Source of the DNA: Candidatus Coprenecus pullicola
Lineage (GTDB): Bacteria > Bacteroidota > Bacteroidia > Bacteroidales > UBA932
Direction: 5' to 3'
NCBI GenBank assembly: GCA_018711925.1
Contig: DVHR01000052.1
Location: forward strand, 1-45,927
DNA length: 45,927 nt
The position numbers and the translations under genes are program-made. The first letter of the stretch is position 1; each line of letters begins with the position of its first letter. Positions 8,097-16,417 of this stretch are shown one piece after another. The notes under the pieces are model-generated. The model was not told where the DNA came from. It saw nothing but the letters and a program-made list of their open reading frames with translations, and made no database searches.

Positions 8097-9128
8097 ATGA
8101 AACGTCTGACCATGATTCTCACATCCGCGGCACTTGCCCTGTCGGCACTGAGCGCCTGCACATCCCAAAAAGACACATTCAAGGAGACCGCATTAAGCGG
8201 AACTCCTGTCCGCATGGACATCCCGGATACGCCTGTAAACTCCGTCATATCGGCCAACGGTCACATCGTCACTCTAAGCAAAACCGAGGACAGAAAGGCC
8301 GGCACAGTGCGCAGCTCTGTAGCCGTTTACTCCGTAACGGAGGAAGACATTGTTCTGAAAGGCACACTGAGCTTGCCCGATGTATCCATATTTGACAAGA
8401 TTATGCTGTTCCCCACAGATGCCGAAGGCTGTATATGCGGTGTCTCAGTCATGAGCACCAACAGGTTCTACGGCATTACCGGGACCATGGAGCTGAAGGA
8501 ACTGGAGGCATTGGAACAACAGACGAAAGGCCATGTATTCAATTATTCCTTCACAGCACCCGTATGCCAGCAGAACGGGCGTTTCTACTTCCTCGAGGTC
8601 GGGAATGACTCCAACTACAGCCTTAACAGGATGGAGGACGACGGCACGGTAAAGCCTTTATGCTACCTCAACAAAACTGGCGGGGACTGGCTTCCGTATC
8701 TTGGAGCGGCCTCCGGTAACGGCAGCACGATAGTGTTCGGGTACAGCTTCTACAGGGAAGTCCTGTTCTTCGATACCGGAAGCGGCAAGGCCGTCTCGGT
8801 ATCCTTCGGAGAGCCGGGATACTCCGAGGAGATAGCCCGTAATCTCCAGGGAGACATACTTGACTCTCAGCGGAAATACTACGGAGGATATGTCCATGTG
8901 GGGGAAAGAGTCTTCCTGAAGAATCTCGACGGGTTCATACCCGCATCCGGAGAGGAGTCCCCTGACGCAGTCCTGGATGTGTTCAGCATATCGGGCAAGC
9001 CGGAGGAAAGACTTCTTCTGGACCGGAGCGGCCACTGTGCCGTGGATGAGAGAGGAGGCAGGATATTCCTCTTCACTTACGGTGACAATCCCGGATTGTT
9101 CGTGTACCATTACCGAACGGAGCAGTGA
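8097..9128 (+). CDS. Lipoprotein, possible beta-propeller
   Basis: A 343-aa predicted lipoprotein with lipobox LSAC (Cys21) after a hydrophobic signal. The rest is a series of short beta-rich stretches (VNSVISANGHIVTLS, SVAVYSVTEEDIVLKG, NGRFYFLEVGND, GSTIVFGYSFYREVLFFD, GGRIFLFTYGDNPGLFVYHY) of the kind seen in 6-bladed propeller lipoproteins of Bacteroidales. I do not recognise a specific family with certainty. It starts 30 bp after the beta-barrel gene and ends the envelope operon; the next gene is on the other strand and converges. A likely role is ligand binding or scaffolding at the cell surface. Confidence 0.65.
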   Translation: MKRLTMILTSAALALSALSACTSQKDTFKETALSGTPVRMDIPDTPVNSVISANGHIVTLSKTEDRKAGTVRSSVAVYSVTEEDIVLKGTLSLPDVSIFDKIMLFPTDAEGCICGVSVMSTNRFYGITGTMELKELEALEQQTKGHVFNYSFTAPVCQQNGRFYFLEVGNDSNYSLNRMEDDGTVKPLCYLNKTGGDWLPYLGAASGNGSTIVFGYSFYREVLFFDTGSGKAVSVSFGEPGYSEEIARNLQGDILDSQRKYYGGYVHVGERVFLKNLDGFIPASGEESPDAVLDVFSISGKPEERLLLDRSGHCAVDERGGRIFLFTYGDNPGLFVYHYRTEQ

Positions 9129-9142
9129 CCGGAGGAAACCGC

Positions 9143-9937
9143 TCAGAAGTCGAGGGAGAAGATGTCGGAACGGGGAAGGCAGACGAGCTGGAGGTCTTCG
9201 GGAACTGAAAGGCCGATGGACTTCAGCGCGTAATACGAAGTACGGTATGCCAGGCCGGGAGTGTTGTTGTCCTGACTGAGATGACAGAGGAAAACACCTT
9301 TTAGGCCGGGATGCCAGATGCGTCTGAGAGCCCCGGCACAGTCGTCATTGCTCAGATGCCCACGGTCGCTCATGACCCGGGCCTTGAGGTCCGGTGTATA
9401 CCGGCCCCGGATAAGCATGTCGATGTCATAGTTGGACTCGATGATGACGTAGTCGGCCTGCAGGCAATAAGGATAGGCGTATTCCGGCACCCGTCCCAGG
9501 TCAGTCATGAATACAAAGCGGGTCCCGAAGAAATCCAGATAATAGCCCAGAGTCTGAGTCGCGTCATGCGGCACCTCGAAGGCCACGCAGTCCACTCCCC
9601 GTATCCGCTCCGTGACACCAAGGCGCAGCACTCTGCGGGACCCTGCCAGATCAGATCCTACGGCATTGTGGCGCGAGAGTGCGTCATGAAGCCTTGCCGT
9701 AGCATACACCGGCACAGAAAGCCTCTGGGCCAGCGACAGAAGACCGCGCACATGGTCCACATGATCGTGGGTCACGAATATCATCTCCACTGACGAGACA
9801 TCGACTCCTGCCTTGGCCAGCCTTTGCTTTATCGTACGGAAACCGATGCCGGCATCCACGACTAAAGCCGTATGCTCATTGCCTATATAATAACAGTTAC
9901 CGTTGCTCCCGCTCGAGATACTCAGAAATCTTGCCAT
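9143..9937 (-). CDS. MBL-fold metallo-hydrolase (WalJ/YycJ-like)
   Basis: I start it at the ATG at 9937, because the conserved family N-terminus (MARFLSISSGSNGNCYYIG) begins there; an upstream in-frame start at 10015 would add 26 unrelated residues. The result is 264 aa. The metal-binding motif THDHVDH is present, followed by the typical FVFMTDLGRVPEYA and HLSNDDC and a late His (CHLSQDNN). The metallo-beta-lactamase fold with a di-metal centre hydrolyses phosphodiester or ester bonds; WalJ/YycJ relatives are thought to act on DNA or nucleotides, but the substrate here is unknown. The start lies inside the 3' end of the upstream HAD gene (41-base overlap), which implies translational coupling. 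It is last in the MTA/purine salvage operon. Confidence 0.85.
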   Translation of the reverse strand: MARFLSISSGSNGNCYYIGNEHTALVVDAGIGFRTIKQRLAKAGVDVSSVEMIFVTHDHVDHVRGLLSLAQRLSVPVYATARLHDALSRHNAVGSDLAGSRRVLRLGVTERIRGVDCVAFEVPHDATQTLGYYLDFFGTRFVFMTDLGRVPEYAYPYCLQADYVIIESNYDIDMLIRGRYTPDLKARVMSDRGHLSNDDCAGALRRIWHPGLKGVFLCHLSQDNNTPGLAYRTSYYALKSIGLSVPEDLQLVCLPRSDIFSLDF

Positions 9938-10550
9938 ACAGGTCCTCCTTGGGGTTATAGAGCACAGTGTGCAGGCCCAGTGCCCGTCCGGCTTCAATAT
10001 TGGCCGGGGAATCATCTATGTACAGTGTCTCTTCGGGCACTATGCCCGAATCTTCTATCATCTTTATGAATATGGCCTTATCAGGCTTGGCGAGTCTCAT
10101 CCGGTATGACAGATACAGCTTCTCGAACAGTTCCTTCACATCATATCCCTTATCCTTGAACAGCTTACGGCAGTAGGCCATGCCGATAGGATTGGTGTTG
10201 CTGAGCAGCAGCATACGGTAATCTCTCCGATAAAAAAGCAGGGTCTCTATCTTGTCCTGGGGAATCTCACAAAGGAAGCAGTTGAGAGAATAATCTATCT
10301 CCCTGTCGGACACTATCTTGGGCTTACCGTCCCTGATAATGGCCGAATGAGTCCGTATAATCTGCCGGAACTGCCGCGCAGATATCTGTCCTGTCTCGAA
10401 TTTCTCGAAAAAGCCTATCTGGCGGTAAGTTCTGAGCACCTCACCGAAATCCTTGTAGCCTACGATGTCGTTGAATGCCCTGATACAGGCGACACGGTTC
10501 AGGGGGACAATCACCCCGCCCAGATCGAAAACCAGATTCTTTATCATCAT
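9897..10550 (-). CDS. HAD-superfamily phosphatase (YihX-like, subfamily IA variant 3)
   Basis: A 217-aa cytoplasmic HAD hydrolase. Motif I is VFDLGGVI (nucleophile Asp followed by LGG, usual for the YihX branch), motif II is LLLSNTN, the motif III Lys is in RLAKPDKAIF and motif IV is LYIDDSPANIEAG. A helical cap lies between motifs I and II. Relatives dephosphorylate sugar phosphates such as glucose-1-phosphate. The start overlaps the stop of mtnA by four bases (ATGA), and its own 3' end overlaps the MBL gene, so it is tightly built into the salvage operon. It might act on the sugar phosphate made by MtnA, but this is only inferred from position. Confidence 0.87.
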   Translation of the reverse strand: MMIKNLVFDLGGVIVPLNRVACIRAFNDIVGYKDFGEVLRTYRQIGFFEKFETGQISARQFRQIIRTHSAIIRDGKPKIVSDREIDYSLNCFLCEIPQDKIETLLFYRRDYRMLLLSNTNPIGMAYCRKLFKDKGYDVKELFEKLYLSYRMRLAKPDKAIFIKMIEDSGIVPEETLYIDDSPANIEAGRALGLHTVLYNPKEDLYGKISEYLEREQR

Positions 10551-11635
10551 AACGCCAGGTCTTTTTGTTTTAAGTCTGAAAAATCGTACGGATACCTGAA
10601 GACACCCTTTTCCGTCACTATTCCGCTTATAAGTGAGGCCGGGGTAATGTCAAAAGCCGGATTGTACACACTGATACCCTCCGGAGCAATCCTTTTCCTG
10701 AAATACAGTTCCGTGACCTCATCCTCCCCGCGCTGCTCCACCGGGATATCCGCTCCGGAAACTGTCGTAGGGTCTATCGATGACGTCGGGCCGAGAATAT
10801 AGAAAGGGATATGGTAATAAGAGGCCAACACGGCCAAGGCCGACGTGCCTATCTTGTTGGCCGTATCCCCGTTTGCCGCCACTCTGTCACAACCGGTGAA
10901 TATCAGGTCTATCTTGCCCGATGCCATCAGGGAAGCGGCCATATTGTCACACTGCAGAGTCACATCCACCCCTGCTTTCTGAAGCTCGAAAGCGGTAATA
11001 CGCGCCCCCTGCATCAGCGGGCGGGTCTCGTCGACATAGACACGCGGAGCCATGCCGCGGCTCTGTGCCAGATATATGGGAGCCAATGCCGTACCGTATC
11101 TGGAGACAGCATAGTGCCCGGCATTGCAATGCGTCAGAATCCCCATCCCGGGACGGCTTATCAGCTCCGCCCCGAATCCGGCTATGGAGCGGCACATGGC
11201 CATATCCTCCGCCTTTATCGCCTCCGCCTCACCGTGCAGGGCCTCCAGCAACTCCGGAAAAGCAAGCCGGGCGGCCAGGGAGTCGAAGCGCCGCTCCATC
11301 CTCCGCAGGGCCGCGGAAAGATTCACGGCTGTGGGACGGGCCGAGCAGAGATACCGGCTGATGCGGTAAAATTCATCCCGGGCATTCGCGATATCGAATC
11401 CAGGCTCCGCAGCCGCCCTCCGGGACGCCACATACAGCCCGTAGGCGGCCGCGATACCGATGGCCGGAGCTCCCCTGACCCGCAATTTGGCGATAGCCTC
11501 ATAGACCTCGTGCTCATCCCTGAGGGTAAGAAACCGCTCCTCTCCAGGCAACAGAGTCTGGTCGACTATCACCACTCCGTCACCCGCTGCGTTGAGCGCC
11601 ACACTGTCGTATGTGAACAGACTGTCGAGCTGCAC
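10547..11635 (-). CDS. mtnA: S-methyl-5-thioribose-1-phosphate isomerase
   Basis: A 362-aa homologue of MtnA (aIF-2B-like fold). It converts 5-methylthioribose 1-phosphate to 5-methylthioribulose 1-phosphate. Visible signatures are RVRGAPAIGIAAAYG in the N-terminal half, the active-site Cys in ILTHCNAGHYA, the active-site Asp in FTGCDRVAANGDTANKIGT, and FYILGPTSSID near the end. Length is normal for the family. It lies 4 bp after the phosphorylase gene and overlaps the HAD gene by 4 bases. With the upstream deaminase and phosphorylase it supplies a complete path from methylthioadenosine to methylthioribulose-1-phosphate. Confidence 0.93.
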   Translation of the reverse strand: MQLDSLFTYDSVALNAAGDGVVIVDQTLLPGEERFLTLRDEHEVYEAIAKLRVRGAPAIGIAAAYGLYVASRRAAAEPGFDIANARDEFYRISRYLCSARPTAVNLSAALRRMERRFDSLAARLAFPELLEALHGEAEAIKAEDMAMCRSIAGFGAELISRPGMGILTHCNAGHYAVSRYGTALAPIYLAQSRGMAPRVYVDETRPLMQGARITAFELQKAGVDVTLQCDNMAASLMASGKIDLIFTGCDRVAANGDTANKIGTSALAVLASYYHIPFYILGPTSSIDPTTVSGADIPVEQRGEDEVTELYFRKRIAPEGISVYNPAFDITPASLISGIVTEKGVFRYPYDFSDLKQKDLAL

Positions 11636-11639
11636 GGCG

Positions 11640-12467
11640 TTACATCCTCTCTATCAATGCCGTAAAAATAGCCGTCATACGGTCTGCCGCCGCATCCGCC
11701 GCCCTTACGACATCGTCTCCGTTGTTCTCGAAGTCCTCGGCATAGTCATCGTGAGCCTCATTCGTTATCACCGACATGCCGAACACCGGCACAGAGCTGT
11801 GGCGGGCCACTATCACTTCCGGGATGGTTGACATGCCTATCGCATCGGCGCCTATCATACGGAAATACTTGTATTCGGACGGAGTCTCATAGCTGGGGCC
11901 CGTTCCGGCCAGATAGACTCCTTTCTTCAGTTCTATGCCCTTTTCACGACCTATCTCCTCGGCAAGAGCGATCAACTTGGGATCATACGGACGGGTCATG
12001 TCCGGGAAACGCGGGCCGAACTCATCCAGATTGGGTCCGATAAGAGGGTTGGGCAGCTTGTTGATGTGATCCTTGATAATCATCAGGTCTCCCACCCTGA
12101 AGTCGAAATTGACACCGCCTGCGGCATTGGACACGAAGAGAGTCTTGATGCCCAGACGCACCATAACCCTTACCGGCAAAGTCACCTTTTCCATGGGATA
12201 TCCCTCGTAATAGTGAAAACGGCCCTGCATGGCCAGTACGAATTTCCCGCCGAGAGTTCCCGCGATGAAGTTGCCTTTATGGCCTATCGCTGTGGATTTT
12301 ACAAAATTAGGCACATCGGTGTAGGGTATCACCATCGGTTCCTCTATCCTGTCGGCCAGTTTGCCGAGACCGCTGCCCAAGATTATTCCCACCTGAGGCT
12401 TCCGGTCTCCGAGGCGCGAGGCCATATAATCCGCCGCCTCGATTATAGCTGTCATTCTACTATCCAT
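11640..12467 (-). CDS. punA: Trimeric 6-oxopurine nucleoside phosphorylase, candidate methylthioinosine phosphorylase
   Basis: 275 aa of the trimeric PNP/MTAP family. Phosphate-site residues are in GSGLGKLAD and GRFHYYEG; the base-site residues are Glu194 (GPSYET) and Asn236 (SVITNE). Asn, not Asp, at the latter place means 6-oxopurines (inosine, guanosine, methylthioinosine) rather than methylthioadenosine. Human PNP spaces Glu201, Asn243 and His257 42 and 14 residues apart; here Glu194 and Asn236 are again 42 apart, and the residue 14 further on is Gly250. His257 binds the ribose 5'-hydroxyl, so Gly at this place should leave room for a 5'-methylthio group. The neighbours (MTA deaminase before, mtnA after) fit that specificity. 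The ATG at 12455 is a possible alternative start. Confidence 0.88.
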   Translation of the reverse strand: MDSRMTAIIEAADYMASRLGDRKPQVGIILGSGLGKLADRIEEPMVIPYTDVPNFVKSTAIGHKGNFIAGTLGGKFVLAMQGRFHYYEGYPMEKVTLPVRVMVRLGIKTLFVSNAAGGVNFDFRVGDLMIIKDHINKLPNPLIGPNLDEFGPRFPDMTRPYDPKLIALAEEIGREKGIELKKGVYLAGTGPSYETPSEYKYFRMIGADAIGMSTIPEVIVARHSSVPVFGMSVITNEAHDDYAEDFENNGDDVVRAADAAADRMTAIFTALIERM

Positions 12468-12468
12468 A

Positions 12469-13737
12469 TTATATTGAATTTATTTTCCTTATAAAACGTC
12501 CGGCTTCCTCCCTTGCGCGTGCCAGCACCTCCTTCTCTCCGTCAACCTTGCCGCCCGACATCAGCACACGGCCATCGCAGATAAGCGTGTCGATGCAGGA
12601 ACTGTTGGCCGCATATATAAGATTGGCCTTGAAATTATGCTCAGGTATAAAAAATGCCGAATCCGTATCCACCAATACAAGGTCTGCGATACAGCCCTCC
12701 TCCACTGCTCCGGAGTTGAGCCGCAGCCCCTTTGCACCGTTAAGCGTTCCCATAGCAAGAAGCTCGTCCACGGGCAGGGCCGCCGGATCATCCCTCCACG
12801 CCTTCTGCATAAGGGCTGCGGTCTTCAATGCCTCCCTCATATCCAGGTTGTTGGATGAGCCGCAACCGTCAGTGCCCATCGTCACATTGGCTCCCGCGTC
12901 CCGCAGCTCATTGTACAGAAAACGGTAACCGGAAGCCAACTTTAGATTGGAGTTTATATTGTGCACCACCGTGGTTCCGGACTCTCCAAGCAGACGCACA
13001 TCCTCCTCATTGAGCCAGAGAGTATGGGCCGCCACTACATCCCTGCCGAGCAGTCCCATATCCGCCAGACGGCGGGTCGGCGACACACCGTAACGGGCCA
13101 GATGGGCCTCGTTCTCCCCACGGGTCTCCGAGATATGCGTATGCAGCAGCAGTGAGCGGCTTCTTGCAAAATCAGCCGCCCACAGCATATTGTCATCGCA
13201 CACAGTATAATGCGCATGAACCGACACACCGAACCGTACCCTTGGAGACCAGGACCTGGAAGCCTCGTACATAGCCTCGCACTCCTCCCTCTGAAGTCTC
13301 TGCTTATCCTTGTCGCCGCCGTCTAGGAAACAGTAAGTAAGATGCGCCCTCATGCCGCTGTCCTCCACCGCCCTTGCGGCCTTGTCCACTCTCCAGTACA
13401 TGTCGTTGAAAGCCGCAGTACCGGTCTTTATCATCTCCAGACATGCCAGACGGGTCGCCCAGTAGACAAATTCGTCGTCCAGTACGGTCTCGGCCTTCCA
13501 TACCGCTTCAAGCCACCTTGAAAGCGGCATGTCCTCGCAGATTCCCCTGAAAAGAGTCATCCCCGAATGGGTGTGCATATTGACAAAGGCAGGCATCACA
13601 GTCTTCCCGCCTCCGTCCAGAACAGTATCAGCATCCACGGCCAAACCGCGACCGATACTGCTGACAACACCCTCCTTTATATATATGTCGCAAGACACTC
13701 CGTCCCTGACGACATTTCTCAAAAGCAACGTTCCCAT
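12469..13737 (-). CDS. mtaD: 5-methylthioadenosine/S-adenosylhomocysteine deaminase (amidohydrolase)
   Basis: 422 aa of the ATZ/TRZ amidohydrolase family, which deaminates MTA, SAH or adenosine to the inosine analogue. Metal ligands are His55 and His57 (MHTHSGM), His201 (LLHTHISET) and Asp290 ([10 protein letters not shown]). His176 (VHAHYTV) and Glu204 are placed as in the structurally known Thermotoga MTA/SAH deaminase. A beta-sandwich is made of the N- and C-terminal ends. It is the first gene of the operon and is followed after one base by the phosphorylase. A consensus -7 box lies just upstream. Other amidohydrolase substrates (guanine, chlorohydrolase-type) are less likely given the neighbours. 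Confidence 0.87.
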   Translation of the reverse strand: MGTLLLRNVVRDGVSCDIYIKEGVVSSIGRGLAVDADTVLDGGGKTVMPAFVNMHTHSGMTLFRGICEDMPLSRWLEAVWKAETVLDDEFVYWATRLACLEMIKTGTAAFNDMYWRVDKAARAVEDSGMRAHLTYCFLDGGDKDKQRLQREECEAMYEASRSWSPRVRFGVSVHAHYTVCDDNMLWAADFARSRSLLLHTHISETRGENEAHLARYGVSPTRRLADMGLLGRDVVAAHTLWLNEEDVRLLGESGTTVVHNINSNLKLASGYRFLYNELRDAGANVTMGTDGCGSSNNLDMREALKTAALMQKAWRDDPAALPVDELLAMGTLNGAKGLRLNSGAVEEGCIADLVLVDTDSAFFIPEHNFKANLIYAANSSCIDTLICDGRVLMSGGKVDGEKEVLARAREEAGRFIRKINSI

Positions 13738-13758
13738 ACTTATATTCAGTAGAATTTA

Positions 13759-13766
13759 CAAAAATA
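13759..13766 (-). promoter_or_regulatory. -7 promoter element for the deaminase/phosphorylase/mtnA operon
   Basis: On the minus strand the bases read TATTTTTG, a full match to TAnnTTTG, 21 bases before the deaminase start at 13737. No clear -33 TTTG is seen at the usual distance. Confidence 0.5.
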
Positions 13767-13903
13767 ATAAGAACTGCCATAAATCTCTAAATTTTTTTCC
13801 TAAGATACAGTCCCGAATACACCTGAATCGTTAAAAATCATAATATTATTTCCGCCCGTTATTAAATATTGAAAGCCCAGGGTCTATTTTGGTATAAAAT
13901 TAG

Positions 13904-13911
13904 TATATTTG
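13904..13911 (+). promoter_or_regulatory. -7 promoter element for the acd-vor operon
   Basis: TATATTTG matches the Bacteroidota -7 consensus TAnnTTTG and ends 27 bases before the ATG at 13939. Transcription would start around 13918, which rules out the in-frame TTG at 13909 as a start codon. Confidence 0.6.
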
Positions 13912-13938
13912 CAGAATTATAGAAGAATTTCACTCACA

Positions 13939-16005
13939 ATGATAACAAAAGAGTTAATCGCCCCCAAAAGCATAGTGGTAGTCGGTGGTTCAGACGACAT
14001 CCACAAGCCTGGCGGAGCCACACTTAAGAACCTGCTGGACACACACTACTCAGGAGAGCTGTATGTCGTCAACCCCAAATGCGACTCGGCTCAGGGAGTC
14101 AAATCCTACAGGGATATAGAGCAACTGCCCTCTGTAGACTGCGCGATACTGGCCATACCGGCCAAGACCTGCCTCGCAACTGTCGAGACACTCTGCAACA
14201 AAAAGACCTGCAAGGCCATCATCATCCTCTCTGCAGGATTCAAGGAGGACAGCAAGGAAGGCGCAGAGTGGGAAAGGAAGATCACCGAGGTCTGCAATTC
14301 CACCAACACGGCCCTCATCGGCCCCAACTGCGTAGGCGTGATGACAAGTCACTACATAGGCGCGTTCATCCAGCCCATCCCCAAAATCAACCCTCTCGGA
14401 GCCACCCTCATCTCAGGTTCCGGAGCCACCATCGTATTCATCCTTGAGGCAGCCATGCAGCTCGGCCTGCATTTCAATCAGGTATTCTCCGTCGGCAACT
14501 GCGCCCAGATAGGCGTGGAAGACGCCCTTGAATACATGGACGAGACATACGTACACGGCAAGAGCTCTCCTGTAATCATGCTGTACATCGAGAGCATGAA
14601 CAACCCCGCAAAGCTTGCCAAGCACGCCAAATCTCTCATAGCCAAAGGTGCCAAGATAGCTGCCATAAAGGCTGGCTACAGTGAGGCCGGAAGCCGCGCC
14701 GCTTCCTCTCACACAGGGGCGCTTGCGTCTCCGGACAAGGCTGTCAACGCCCTGTTCCGCAAGACCGGCATCGTAAGGTGCTACAGCCGCACAGAGCTGG
14801 TGACCGTTGCAGCCGCCATGATGTACCCGGAGCCCAACGGACGCAAGGTGGCCATAGTCACACACGCAGGAGGTCCTGCTGTCATGCAGACCGACGTGCT
14901 CTCCTCCAACGGTATCGAGATACCCAAGCTCTCCGGTCCCAAAGCTCAGGAACTGCTTTCAAAACTGTATCTCGGCTCGTCCACTGCCAACCCCATCGAC
15001 TTCCTGGCGACAGGAACGGCCCAGCAGCTGGGCTATATCCTTGACGCCTGCGAGAATGACTTCGATGTGGACGCGATAACTATTATCTTCGGCAATCCGG
15101 GACTGAGTACTGTCTATGACGTGTACGATCTCATCAGCGATAAGATCAAGACATCCAGGAAGCCCATATACCCGGTACTTCCCTCTGTGGTTAACGCCAA
15201 GAACGAGATCGAGGCATTCCACGACAGAGGAGGCATCAGTTTTCCCGACGAGGTGGCTCTCGGCTCCGCCATCGTCAAGATAATGAACAGGCCGAAGCCT
15301 ATAGACGACTGCACGCTGCCGCCCGTGGACAAGAAGATGATCCGGGAAGTCATCGATGCCAATCCCAACGGCTATCTGGCCCCCGACCAGGTTCAGCTTC
15401 TGCTGGACGCCGCCGGCATCAACCGTTCAAAGGAATATGTGGTGAGCGAGATAGACGCCGCCTTGGACGCTGCTAAGGAAATCAAATATCCTGTGGTGAT
15501 GAAAGTCGTCGGCCCCATCCACAAGTCGGACGTGGGCGGAGTCTCCCTCAATATCACGGACGATACCACTCTCTCATCCGAATTCTTCAGAATGATGCGA
15601 ATCAAGGACGCCACCGGAGTCCTGCTGCAGCCGATGCTCAGCGGCACCGAAGTTTTTGTTGGAGCAAAGAGAGAGGACAAGTTCGGACATCTGATCATGT
15701 GCGGTCTCGGCGGCATCTACGTAGAGGCCCTGCACGATATCAACTCAGCCCTCTCCCCCGTATCCAAGGTGGAGGCGGACGAGATGATCCATGGACTGCG
15801 GGCCATCAAGCTGCTCGAGGGCATCCGCGGTAAGGAAGGCGTCAACCTGACCCTGTTCAACGAGGTTATCCGCAGAGTATCCGCACTATGCGCGGCAGCT
15901 CCGGAGATTTTCGAGATGGACATCAACCCCCTGCTCGGCAACTCCAAATCCATCACGGCAGTTGACGCGCGCATAAGAATTGAGAAATCAGATATCTCCA
16001 AATAA
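13939..16005 (+). CDS. Acetate/acyl-CoA ligase (ADP-forming), fused alpha and beta subunits
   Basis: 688 aa from the ATG at 13939. In order: an N-terminal CoA-binding Rossmann domain (SIVVVGGSDDIHKPGG), a succinyl-CoA-ligase-like flavodoxin domain with the phosphohistidine His258 in SHTGALASPD, and a C-terminal ATP-grasp domain with GPIHKSDVGG (His528) and EMDINPLL. The enzyme converts acyl-CoA, ADP and phosphate to acid, CoA and ATP. It is followed by a small membrane protein and the four subunits of a ketoacid:ferredoxin oxidoreductase. Together these would turn branched-chain or other 2-oxoacids into acyl-CoA and then acid with substrate-level ATP formation. An upstream in-frame TTG at 13909 lies within the promoter and is rejected. 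Confidence 0.93.
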   Translation: MITKELIAPKSIVVVGGSDDIHKPGGATLKNLLDTHYSGELYVVNPKCDSAQGVKSYRDIEQLPSVDCAILAIPAKTCLATVETLCNKKTCKAIIILSAGFKEDSKEGAEWERKITEVCNSTNTALIGPNCVGVMTSHYIGAFIQPIPKINPLGATLISGSGATIVFILEAAMQLGLHFNQVFSVGNCAQIGVEDALEYMDETYVHGKSSPVIMLYIESMNNPAKLAKHAKSLIAKGAKIAAIKAGYSEAGSRAASSHTGALASPDKAVNALFRKTGIVRCYSRTELVTVAAAMMYPEPNGRKVAIVTHAGGPAVMQTDVLSSNGIEIPKLSGPKAQELLSKLYLGSSTANPIDFLATGTAQQLGYILDACENDFDVDAITIIFGNPGLSTVYDVYDLISDKIKTSRKPIYPVLPSVVNAKNEIEAFHDRGGISFPDEVALGSAIVKIMNRPKPIDDCTLPPVDKKMIREVIDANPNGYLAPDQVQLLLDAAGINRSKEYVVSEIDAALDAAKEIKYPVVMKVVGPIHKSDVGGVSLNITDDTTLSSEFFRMMRIKDATGVLLQPMLSGTEVFVGAKREDKFGHLIMCGLGGIYVEALHDINSALSPVSKVEADEMIHGLRAIKLLEGIRGKEGVNLTLFNEVIRRVSALCAAAPEIFEMDINPLLGNSKSITAVDARIRIEKSDISK

Positions 16006-16172
16006 TGAGCCCTTTCGCAAGACTAAAAAACTGGTATGCAGCCCAGACTCCCACGACAAAGGGTTTCATCTGGATGGGGATTATTCTTATCATAGGAATA
16101 ATTCTGCGCTGGGACTATATCAGCGAACGGGTAGTATCATCATTCGGACTTTTAAATTTCAATAACCAATAA
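16005..16172 (+). CDS. Small single-pass membrane protein, 55 aa
   Basis: The ATG at 16005 overlaps the acyl-CoA ligase stop by one base (TAATG), a strong sign of translational coupling. The 55-aa product has a basic, aromatic N-terminus (ARLKNWYAAQ), one transmembrane helix at about residues 21-34 (FIWMGIILIIGIIL) and a short polar tail. It ends 12 bases before the ferredoxin gene. No family is recognised. By position it may tether or assemble the oxidoreductase at the membrane, for instance near ferredoxin-using complexes; this is inference. Confidence 0.75.
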   Translation: MSPFARLKNWYAAQTPTTKGFIWMGIILIIGIILRWDYISERVVSSFGLLNFNNQ

Positions 16173-16184
16173 CACACTAATTTT

Positions 16185-16406
16185 ATGGCAACACAAGGAG
16201 CTATTGTAGTAGACAAAGAAAGGTGCAAGGGTTGCGGCGTATGCGTCGTGAACTGCCCCACCGGAGCCATTGCCTTGTCCCATGAGGTCAACGGCAAGGG
16301 TTACAACTTCCTTTCTCTGGTCAATCCGGAGAAATGCATCGGCTGCGCTAACTGCGCCACTGTATGCCCTGATTCAGTTATCACTGTTTATCGTGTTAAA
16401 ATCTAA
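16185..16406 (+). CDS. vorD: 2-ketoacid:ferredoxin oxidoreductase, delta subunit (2x[4Fe-4S] ferredoxin)
   Basis: 73 aa with two classical CxxCxxCxxxCP motifs: Cys14, 17, 20, 24 and Cys51, 54, 57, 61. It therefore carries two [4Fe-4S] clusters that pass electrons from the thiamine-diphosphate subunit to free ferredoxin. Length and place directly before the alpha subunit are those of KorD/VorD. Whether the complex prefers 2-oxoisovalerate or 2-oxoglutarate cannot be decided from the delta subunit. Confidence 0.9.
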   Translation: MATQGAIVVDKERCKGCGVCVVNCPTGAIALSHEVNGKGYNFLSLVNPEKCIGCANCATVCPDSVITVYRVKI

Positions 16407-16417
16407 ATTTTGAGAAT

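Noticed and set aside
9938..10015. Upstream start for the MBL hydrolase
   Set aside because: The added 26 residues lie wholly within the HAD gene and do not resemble the family, whereas MARFLSISSGSNGN is the typical beginning.
13909..13938. TTG start adding 10 residues to the ADP-forming acyl-CoA ligase
   Set aside because: The TTG is part of the -7 promoter box; the ATG at 13939 begins the conserved N-terminus.
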